DNA of 64,000 nucleotides from Bacteroidota bacterium (GTDB lineage Bacteria; Bacteroidota; Bacteroidia; NS11-12g; UBA955), in NCBI GenBank assembly GCA_016787485.1, contig JAEUUL010000009.1:62001-126000 (forward strand), in the 5' to 3' direction. Made by a program: the position numbers and the translations under genes. The notes beneath the pieces were generated by a model, which did not search any database, was not told where the DNA came from, and saw only the letters and a program-made list of their open reading frames with translations. Shown here piece by piece: positions 51,472-57,916 of this stretch (position 1 is its first letter; every line of letters begins with the position of its first letter).

Positions 51472-51534
51472 AATGGGGAGCAAATTGTCCCCACTTTACA
51501 GTCTGTACCTACTTACTGTACCGGTACAATTTTA

Positions 51535-52206
51535 CTATTCATGCCCATCTTTTAACATTTGGTTTATTTTGTTTGTGATACTATCAATTCCCAAACTTTC
51601 AAAATATGTGCGGATATATTGTAAATCTTCACGTCTGAAATCTTTTGACACTACCTTTCCAACTGGATTAGAAAAAAACTGTTGTGCCTTAGTGGGATTA
51701 TCACCGGTCAAAAAATTGACGAACTTTCCCCATTCTGTTTTATTACTAGTTGCATTTAATTCAGTCAAAATCAAATACAGCGCTAATCTTTGCCTCGGCC
51801 TTGTGAATTCTTTGATTCTTTCGGTTACAGGTTCCTTTGTTTCCAATGGTTTCAATACTGCATAATCCTGCGGATTAAGTGAATCTACAAATTCAATATA
51901 TGGGGTCAACACGCCTTCAAACTCCTTATATTCTGATTCATTCATGATTTGTAAATTATGCAGATTTTTAAGTTCTTTTTTCAATTTGGTGAAAAGATAC
52001 GGAATTTCCATAGGGGGAATTTGCCTGACAATTTCTCTGATTTCGCTAATTGTCTCGTTCACTACTTTTTGTGATTCAGTATAGGTATGTATTCTGTGAA
52101 AGTTTGGGTCATTCACTGAACTTAAAACATATCTCTTTTTAGCCAATATCCGATGCAACAATGTGCCGTAATAATTGATGCTCCGATATTTTAATATATC
52201 ACTCAT
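51535..52206 (-). CDS. Unknown protein translationally coupled to integrase
   Basis: About 223 residues starting at the ATG at 52206, which overlaps the integrase stop (ATGA). It is soluble and helical: NYYGTLLHRILAKKRYVLSS, QKVVNETISEIREIVRQIPP, TRPRQRLALYLILTELNATS and a C-terminal DLQYIRTYFESLGIDSITNKI. The C-terminal part vaguely recalls RteC-type regulators of Bacteroides conjugative elements, but I cannot support that call. The tight coupling suggests it works with the integrase, for example as a recombination accessory. Confidence 0.65.
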   Translation of the reverse strand: MSDILKYRSINYYGTLLHRILAKKRYVLSSVNDPNFHRIHTYTESQKVVNETISEIREIVRQIPPMEIPYLFTKLKKELKNLHNLQIMNESEYKEFEGVLTPYIEFVDSLNPQDYAVLKPLETKEPVTERIKEFTRPRQRLALYLILTELNATSNKTEWGKFVNFLTGDNPTKAQQFFSNPVGKVVSKDFRREDLQYIRTYFESLGIDSITNKINQMLKDGHE

Positions 52207-53519
52207 TTTGCAATCTTTAATTCGTTTGTATTTCTGTGTATCCACCAATCCCGCATTACTTCTGCAGATTTTTTCGGGGTAATCTTTATATAGTGGTAAA
52301 ATTGTTTCTCAGTAGTATGTCCGGTAATGGCCATAATCAAATTCACCGGCATTTCTGTAAGGAACATATTTGATGCAAATGACCGGCGGGCTGTATGGGT
52401 TGTGACCAATTGCCATTTTTTGTACTTTGTTGTCACTTCAAACCCACCTTTGGTTTTAGAAATGGAATACTCTGCCTGCAGCGAAGGCAACAATTGCGCG
52501 ATTTCTTTAAGGGCATCATTCAATTTCTGATTTGAAATGGCCTTAGGCCATTCAATACTTGAACCATTCCGGTACTTTGAGATAACACGTTCCAATGGTG
52601 GCAAAATGGGAATGACAACCTTTTTACGGGTTTTTTTTGTCTCAATTTCAATGTATTCACTATCTACTATTGCACGATGCAATTGGGTAAAATCACTGAA
52701 CCGCAATCCGGTCCAACACCCGATTAAAAACAAATCCCGCACCCGGTCCAAACCCGGGCGGCCTGAAAGGTTAAGGGTTTCCAATTCGTACAATTCTGAT
52801 TCAGTCAGGTATATGGCGTCTACTTCTTCTTTAGAAACCAAGAATCCCCTTTTCCTAAAGTCCTGATTTGTCTTTATACCCCGTTCATTGGCATCCCCCA
52901 TAATGTATTTCACATTTGAAATGTGTTTTGCCACAGTATTGCCATGATACTTTAGGTCTGCCTGTAGAAACTTCTTAAATGATTCGTAGAAAATCAGGTC
53001 TATATTATCCCATCTCAGGAATTTGCCTTTCTGACTGCTGTATTCTTTTAATACCCGCAAGGTTTGCAGCAGACTGATTCGGAAATGTCGGGAAATGGGT
53101 TTTTTTGTTTTGCCATTCGTCCGGTGTATGATATTCTCTGCTGTTTCTTTCCAGTAGGTAAACAAATCCTGCTCAGGGGCTGGTTTAACTACTTTAGGCC
53201 TGAATTGTTGCTCAATGGCATCTTTAATTTCCCAGGGCGTTGGTTCCCGGTCCAGCTCTGCAAATAGTCGCTGCGTAATCTTTTTAGCCTCAACAATGAT
53301 ATTATCCAGGGCGGTGTTAAACTCAGGGGATTCTTTGAACTGGATTGATTTGATAGTCCTTTGATAGTATTTTGATTTCGGGTCATTGCACCAATCTTTT
53401 GGAAATACACTCCGACCGGTGTAATACTTTGCCCGGTAATTCTGTGAACTGATTAAAAGGACTACAGCCGTTTTACCGGTAGCCTTTGGGTTTTTCAGGT
53501 AAAAATTGAACTCTGCCAT
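52203..53519 (-). CDS. Tyrosine site-specific recombinase (integrase)
   Basis: 438 residues. An N-terminal arm-type domain (FYLKNPKATGKTAVVLLISS), a core-binding SAM-like domain (about 118-215), and the catalytic domain with R273 (GCWTGLRFSDF), H375-x-x-R378 (HTARRSFASNM), H401 (ITGHTTEKQF) and the nucleophile Tyr410. It is of the Bacteroidota phage-integrase type (Phage_int_SAM_5-like). It lies next to the att copy in ssrA and would integrate and excise the element. An exact TAACTTTG box (53552-53545) is 25 bases upstream of the ATG, between the arm-type repeats and the gene, so integrase binding there may also repress its own transcription. Confidence 0.95.
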   Translation of the reverse strand: MAEFNFYLKNPKATGKTAVVLLISSQNYRAKYYTGRSVFPKDWCNDPKSKYYQRTIKSIQFKESPEFNTALDNIIVEAKKITQRLFAELDREPTPWEIKDAIEQQFRPKVVKPAPEQDLFTYWKETAENIIHRTNGKTKKPISRHFRISLLQTLRVLKEYSSQKGKFLRWDNIDLIFYESFKKFLQADLKYHGNTVAKHISNVKYIMGDANERGIKTNQDFRKRGFLVSKEEVDAIYLTESELYELETLNLSGRPGLDRVRDLFLIGCWTGLRFSDFTQLHRAIVDSEYIEIETKKTRKKVVIPILPPLERVISKYRNGSSIEWPKAISNQKLNDALKEIAQLLPSLQAEYSISKTKGGFEVTTKYKKWQLVTTHTARRSFASNMFLTEMPVNLIMAITGHTTEKQFYHYIKITPKKSAEVMRDWWIHRNTNELKIAK

Positions 53520-53544
53520 GGTGACGTTGTTAAGTAGAACAAAA

Positions 53545-53591
53545 CAAAGTTAAGTGAAATAAAGTGAAATCTGTACCCCATACTGTACCCC
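53545..53591. promoter_or_regulatory. Integrase promoter and right-end arm repeats
   Basis: The -7 box TAACTTTG (minus strand, 53552-53545). Directly upstream, AAGTGAAAT is repeated (53552-53560 and 53562-53570), then CTGTACCCC occurs twice, 12 bases apart (53571-53579 and 53583-53591), matching the left-end pair. Protein bound here would cover the integrase promoter. Confidence 0.55.
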
Positions 53592-53601
53592 AAAGACTAA
53601 A

Positions 53602-53638
53602 TAAAAAACAAAACCCTTATCCTGTAAGGGTTTTGTTT
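53602..53638 (-). terminator. Element-borne terminator of ssrA
   Basis: A 14-bp stem, AAACAAAACCCTTA (53606-53619) with TAAGGGTTTTGTTT (53625-53638), followed on the minus strand by a T-run (bases 53608-53602). It begins 7 bases after the tmRNA 3' end and replaces the terminator now at 47967-47995. Confidence 0.8.
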
Positions 53639-53645
53639 AGTTTGG

Positions 53646-54013
53646 TGGTGGAGCTGGGGGGAATCGAACCCCCGTCCAGAGATGCGAGTACTGGCGCTTT
53701 CTACATGTTTATACCTGTTTGTTGTCGGGTGGCGGCAGGTACAGGAAAAACCTTATGTCACCTTATCCGGCGTGTTAATGGCTCACCTGGCCGGTGTGAG
53801 TGGCCATACCCGTGTCGGTCGATTGCTCCTGATCACCCCTGACACAGGCAGGAGGGGTGGGAACAACTGGATCTGTTAATTACTCGAATTAAGCAGCCAG
53901 GGCGTAGTTAGATTCGCCTCTTAAAAGTTTGAACATTGAGATTAAAGAGCCAACATCCAAAGCTCTACATGCTTACACCGTATTCAATCATCCTGTCAAA
54001 TCCGGTCAACCCC
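53646..54013 (-). ncRNA. ssrA: tmRNA
   Basis: 368 bases. The 5' end GGGGUUG (54013-54007) pairs with CAGCUCC (53656-53650) over 7 bp with two G-U pairs, followed by A and encoded CCA (53648-53646). The T-arm GGGGG-TTCGATT-CCCCC is just before it, and GGATTTGACAGG follows the 5' acceptor strand. The tag reading frame (53918-53889) encodes GESNYALAA then stop, the normal -ALAA degradation tag. It rescues ribosomes stalled on broken mRNA. An integrative element occupies its 3' end, but the mature RNA sequence appears intact. Confidence 0.95.
53648..53662. repeat. attR core copy within tmRNA
   Basis: GTGGAGCTGGGGGGA, the 3' acceptor strand and part of the T-arm of tmRNA, identical to 47996-48010. 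Confidence 0.85.
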
Positions 54014-54090
54014 AAAGAACTATTGATTGCAGTGCAAAAACCGTGCAAGATTCTCAGGAAAGAGGATATGAAAAGAAATAAAACCGGATA

Positions 54091-54858
54091 TCAGATGTTC
54101 TTGCGCCTGAAGATGCGCACCGATAGCCACAATGGCAGTAAAACCCACAGGGTGAGCACCACAAAGCCCATAGCGATACCCAGTCCGTTGCCGAAAATTT
54201 CCTGAAAAACCGCACCGGTATACCCCATCAATGCAGAAATGTCCAGTTTGAGCAGCACCATAATCCGCGCCAGATCTATGGGATTACAGGCGGCCAAACC
54301 TATGACTACCTTTTCAAGGGGGTAATCGTTAAAGGCATAGAGGATGCCAATAAGAATGGCATCGTACAATATAGCCAGATAAAACCACAACAACAGGGAC
54401 ACACCGATTCCGCGTGCCTTGTCGCGGGTGAGCACACTGGCCAGAAAGGCAAATGCAGTGAAACTGAGGGTAAGCATGATACCTGCAAAAAGCAGAATAA
54501 CCGAAACTTCTCCGGGGGCAAAAAGGAGCATCGGGATACCCACCCCAATCACATAAGCCAATACAAGACACAGCCCAATACCCATGTACTGAGCCAGTAT
54601 AATGGTGCGGCGCTGCAGCGGCTGCGATACGAGCAATTCCATAAACTCGTAGGCATTGTAAAAATAGGTGGTACTGAAAACAATACTTACCAGGGGCAAA
54701 ATAATCATGACGATACTGAGCAGACTGATAATGGCCTTGGCCGGGTCGGTCTCCAGATTGAACAAGGCCATGGAGGCAATCCCCAGAAATGCAGTATATA
54801 AAATCAGCACTTTGCTGCGCAGGATATCGTAAACCACATATTTTGTAATTTTTAACAT
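54091..54858 (-). CDS. nosY: ABC transporter permease NosY
   Basis: 255 residues with about six transmembrane segments of the ABC-2 permease type (an N-terminal VVYDILRSKVLILYTAFLGIASMALF, then a long first loop, TYFYNAYEFMELLVSQPLQRRTIILAQYMG). It forms the membrane part of NosFY, which with NosD helps build or sulfide-load the CuZ centre of N2O reductase. It is the last gene of the nos cluster, 4 bases after nosF, and ends 77 bases before the tmRNA 5' end. Confidence 0.9.
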   Translation of the reverse strand: MLKITKYVVYDILRSKVLILYTAFLGIASMALFNLETDPAKAIISLLSIVMIILPLVSIVFSTTYFYNAYEFMELLVSQPLQRRTIILAQYMGIGLCLVLAYVIGVGIPMLLFAPGEVSVILLFAGIMLTLSFTAFAFLASVLTRDKARGIGVSLLLWFYLAILYDAILIGILYAFNDYPLEKVVIGLAACNPIDLARIMVLLKLDISALMGYTGAVFQEIFGNGLGIAMGFVVLTLWVLLPLWLSVRIFRRKNI

Positions 54859-54862
54859 GATT

Positions 54863-55564
54863 TTATTTCAATAATGTGGCCAGTGCTTTGCTTATTTTTT
54901 CCTCTCCGGTTTCTTCTTTCAGCGCAGCAATGCTCTTGTAGAAACCCACAGTGCCATTGTGCAGATAAAGAATATCGTCTGCCAGTTCTTCCACTTCACT
55001 CATGATATGCGATGTAATGAGGATGGTGCGACCCGCTTTTTTGCTTTCTGTAATCTTGTCCTTGAGTATTTCACTGGCCACAGGATCCAGGCCAGCTGTG
55101 GGTTCATCCAGTATGAGTATATCCGGACTGAACATAAATGCCAGTGCAGCACTCACCTTCTGCCGTGTTCCTCCACTCAGTGTGCGCATGCTTTTCTTTC
55201 CCAATTCACCCAATGCATATTTATGCACCAATTCCTCATCCAATCCCGGCTGGAAACGACCACGGATGTCCTTCATCATTCCCAGAACCTGATTGATACG
55301 CATATTGTCCGGATACCTGCCAATCTGAGGCATATAGCCTATGCGGTTGCGATATTCCCACTGATTGCGAATCTCCTGATCATCTATTTTTATGCTACCA
55401 CTGTCGGGAATGACCATGCCCAAAATGCACTTAATGAGGGTGGTTTTTCCACTGCCGTTGTGCCCTATCACAGCGGTTGCCCTGCCGGCGGGTAAGGTGG
55501 CGGAAAGATTGCGCAATACAGGCAATTTCCCAAAGGTTTTACAAAGTGAATCTATTTCAATCAT
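54863..55564 (-). CDS. nosF: ABC transporter ATPase NosF
   Basis: 233 residues. Walker A GHNGSGKTT, Q-loop in YMPQIGRYPDNM, signature LSGGTRQKVSAALAF, Walker B ILILDEPTAGLD and the H-loop in ILITSHIMSEVEEL are all present. It powers NosFY in maturation of nitrous-oxide reductase. It starts inside the 3' end of nosD (8-base overlap). Confidence 0.93.
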   Translation of the reverse strand: MIEIDSLCKTFGKLPVLRNLSATLPAGRATAVIGHNGSGKTTLIKCILGMVIPDSGSIKIDDQEIRNQWEYRNRIGYMPQIGRYPDNMRINQVLGMMKDIRGRFQPGLDEELVHKYALGELGKKSMRTLSGGTRQKVSAALAFMFSPDILILDEPTAGLDPVASEILKDKITESKKAGRTILITSHIMSEVEELADDILYLHNGTVGFYKSIAALKEETGEEKISKALATLLK

Positions 55565-56798
55565 TCAATTCCAATTCTTTCATCCGGGGGGTGACATCAA
55601 CAATATTTTCAGGTATCAGACTGGGCACATTTCTTTCTGAAGTATCGAGTAAATCGATGATAAAACTGCGCAACAGAAAAATCATAAACGGCATTTTTTC
55701 CACCATTAAACTATACAGGCTTACAGGCCGGTGCGGGACGTCCCCGTTTCGGTCCCGGTTCAGGTCATATCCGTCATATTTCTCCCAGTAATTCTGTTGA
55801 AAATAGTTCATATACAAAGTTCCATTCGTGGAAATATCAAAAGTATTTGCAATAAAATTATTGCAGGTAAATGTATCCTGCTGGCAACTGGCGAGCAACT
55901 TTACGGCCCAGCCATTGGAAACAAAACGGTTTGAATCTACCTTAACCCTGCTGGAACCTTCTACATACATGGCCGTGGTATTTTTCTCAAAACGGTTGCC
56001 ACGGATATGGCTGTCTTTGATATCTTTCAACAAAATGCCGTAAGCAGAACCACCCCAGTTTTCTGCAAAATCATTATGCAGCATTTGTATTTGTGTACTG
56101 TACATGACTGCCACACCGGTGCCGTTTTTCACAAACTGATTGTTGTGAAATATATTGCTGTCGCTGAACATAAAATGCAAACCATACCGGTGGTTTTTTT
56201 CACTCACATTTTTTTCGATAAAACCATGGCGTGCAAATTCAAAATATATACCATCGCGGTGACCGGTAATGTGGTTGCCCGTTATCACGGAATTTGCGCA
56301 CTGCCACAGGTGTATTCCGTTTCCGCTGCTGGACTGGTCCGGTGCTTCGCCTTTCAGTTTATTGTTCGTTACATGTACGTTGCGTGCATCACTGAGATAA
56401 ATGCCAAAAAATGCATTGATCAATTGGTTGCCCGAAATAACAATGTTGCTGGCTTTAAATACCCGGATACCGGCATAATCTTTCAGGCTGCCGCGGTTGG
56501 TATTTTTAATCACCAGCCCTTTCACAGTCACATCACTGCAAAGGATGGCTATTCCGTCGTCTTTGCCTTTGGCATCCAGCACTGGCCAGTCTTTCCCTTC
56601 GATGGTAAGTGGTTTTTCTATTTTGAGGTTTATAGCTTCATATGTTCCGGGATAAACCAGAATCCGATCCCCCGGCTTCGCTTTATCAACTGCTGACTGC
56701 AGTGTAGAAAAACCCTTTCCACGCCCCACTTCCAGGTCAGATGCAAAAAGGCAACTCCCATGCAAAAGCAGTGAAAACCAAATAAGAATCCGAATCAT
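55557..56798 (-). CDS. nosD: Periplasmic copper-maturation protein NosD
   Basis: 413 residues. Signal peptide MIRILIWFSLLLHGSCLFA, then a right-handed beta-helix of CASH/NosD repeats (NAFFGIYLSDARNVHVTNNK, GNGIHLWQCANSVITGN, NVSEKNHRYGLHFMFSDSNI and others). The GHRDGIYFEFARH and HRYGLHFM turns are typical of NosD. It delivers or modifies the CuZ cluster with NosFY. It overlaps nosL by 4 bases (ATGA) at its start and nosF by 8 bases at its end. Confidence 0.94.
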   Translation of the reverse strand: MIRILIWFSLLLHGSCLFASDLEVGRGKGFSTLQSAVDKAKPGDRILVYPGTYEAINLKIEKPLTIEGKDWPVLDAKGKDDGIAILCSDVTVKGLVIKNTNRGSLKDYAGIRVFKASNIVISGNQLINAFFGIYLSDARNVHVTNNKLKGEAPDQSSSGNGIHLWQCANSVITGNHITGHRDGIYFEFARHGFIEKNVSEKNHRYGLHFMFSDSNIFHNNQFVKNGTGVAVMYSTQIQMLHNDFAENWGGSAYGILLKDIKDSHIRGNRFEKNTTAMYVEGSSRVKVDSNRFVSNGWAVKLLASCQQDTFTCNNFIANTFDISTNGTLYMNYFQQNYWEKYDGYDLNRDRNGDVPHRPVSLYSLMVEKMPFMIFLLRSFIIDLLDTSERNVPSLIPENIVDVTPRMKELELND

Positions 56799-57214
56799 TC
56801 AGAAACAAGAAACTGATCCCAGGTAAGCACCTCTCCACCCAGTTTTTGTTGGGCAGCAGTCGCTTTGACCTTATCTGCATAGGCGGCCAGATTCCCTCCC
56901 ATGGGGCTCTTCATTTTGGGGCTGTGCAGAAAAAAGGCGGTTTTCCCGTCAATCAATGTTCCGGGTTTTTCATAATTTGTTACCAGATATTGGGCACCTG
57001 CATTGGCGCTTGCCTTCAGATAATCGCGCATGCACTCATCGCTGTCAAAGGTGAAAATTTTGCCCTTGGGCGTAATTAACTCAGTGCCAAATTTGTTGTC
57101 CATGATGGTCATTTTGCAAAGGGCGCAGTTGTCTTTTCCGTATCTGATGGGCACGGGACCGGAAGTACAGGCTACCATTACAAGGCAAAGCGGTTTAAGC
57201 AAATAGGGTTTCAT
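56795..57214 (-). CDS. nosL: Copper chaperone lipoprotein NosL
   Basis: 139 residues. Signal and lipobox LVMVAC (Cys 16). The copper site is the C30-A-L-C33-K-M35 motif (NosL normally has C-x-x-C/M ligands), and the FTFDSDECMRDYL segment is family-typical. It carries copper to apo-NosZ. It lies between the membrane protein gene and nosD in the order usual for Bacteroidota nos clusters. Confidence 0.93.
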   Translation of the reverse strand: MKPYLLKPLCLVMVACTSGPVPIRYGKDNCALCKMTIMDNKFGTELITPKGKIFTFDSDECMRDYLKASANAGAQYLVTNYEKPGTLIDGKTAFFLHSPKMKSPMGGNLAAYADKVKATAAQQKLGGEVLTWDQFLVSE

Positions 57215-57228
57215 ATGGGTTTACGAAG

Positions 57229-57828
57229 TTATTGTTTCCTTTTGAAAATGCGTTGAGAAAATCTCTCCATGAAATAGACACCACCAATGAGAAAGCCTCC
57301 GCCGATGATAAGCCAGCCACCCACATCAGGCAGGCTGCCGGCCAGAAAATTGAGCAATTGTTTATACCCCAGAAAAGGAGGCTGATAGCTCATTCCGGGT
57401 AATTTTATTGCGGCATGAGGATCCAGCTCATGGCCATATTTGTATTCCCAGCGCCAGAAATCGTAACTGGCAACCAGAGCAATTAAAATGAGGCACACCA
57501 GGTACCAAAAAAGCACTTTCCGGGAATTGCGCCAGGCTACGAAGAGGCCGCCGGCAATCATGCAGCCCAACAGCCAGGGCAGAATCACAAACTCGGGAAA
57601 TTCATCCGTATGCAGGGTGGCCATGCCTATATAGTGGTTCAGGTTGTTGATGGAATCCAGGTCGCCTTTCAGGCCATTTACCCAGATTTCCAATCCCAAA
57701 CCTTCGGGATATTGCGGGGCCGACAAATCGATATACCACACAGAGGTAAAATAGGCACCAATCATGGCCAGCGAAGACAGGGCTATAATCCAGCGGCTGA
57801 AGTTTTTAAGCGGTATGCGGGGTTGCAT
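57229..57828 (-). CDS. Nos-cluster four-TM membrane protein
   Basis: 199 residues with four predicted transmembrane segments (about 15-32, 78-98, 105-125 and 168-190). Between them is a conserved periplasmic part (IYPEGLGL-like APQYPEGLGLEIWVNGLKGD, then NLNHYIGM and WRWEYKYGHELDP). Proteins of this type accompany clade II nosZ genes in Bacteroidota; the role is not proven, though an electron-transfer or metal-handling part (the conserved HYIGM and H/E residues face out) is plausible. It follows nosZ after an 88-base gap containing a terminator-like hairpin. Confidence 0.75.
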   Translation of the reverse strand: MQPRIPLKNFSRWIIALSSLAMIGAYFTSVWYIDLSAPQYPEGLGLEIWVNGLKGDLDSINNLNHYIGMATLHTDEFPEFVILPWLLGCMIAGGLFVAWRNSRKVLFWYLVCLILIALVASYDFWRWEYKYGHELDPHAAIKLPGMSYQPPFLGYKQLLNFLAGSLPDVGGWLIIGGGFLIGGVYFMERFSQRIFKRKQ

Positions 57829-57853
57829 GGGTATTGTGTGTTTTTAAAGTTTT

Positions 57854-57886
57854 TATAAAAAAGGGGAGGCTCATCACCTCCCCTTT
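57854..57886 (-). terminator. Intra-operon hairpin after nosZ
   Basis: On the minus strand AAAGGGGAGG (57886-57877) pairs with CCTCCCCTTT (57869-57860), followed by TTTTTTATAAA. It has the form of an intrinsic terminator between nosZ and the maturation genes and would lower their transcript level relative to nosZ. Confidence 0.7.
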
Positions 57887-57916
57887 CACATTTGAATCAG
57901 GAAGTCAAGAATTTGT

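Larger units (their letters stand above)
47996..53662. mobile_element. Integrative element inserted in the 3' end of ssrA (tmRNA)
   Basis: A 5,652-bp unit between 15-bp direct repeats of the tmRNA 3' end. All seven genes are on the minus strand, like ssrA itself, in the order integrase, coupled unknown, HTH/excisionase-like, unknown, Rep-like, DEDDh exonuclease, small basic protein. Repeats for integrase arm binding lie just inside both ends. No relaxase, coupling protein, capsid or tail gene is present, so it cannot transfer or package itself. It is either an integrative mobilizable element that borrows transfer functions or a phage-satellite-like element; the sequence does not decide. Confidence 0.85.

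Noticed and set aside
51535-52206. RteC-type regulator
   Set aside because: Only a weak resemblance at the C-terminus; no conserved RteC core could be recognised, so it was left unnamed.
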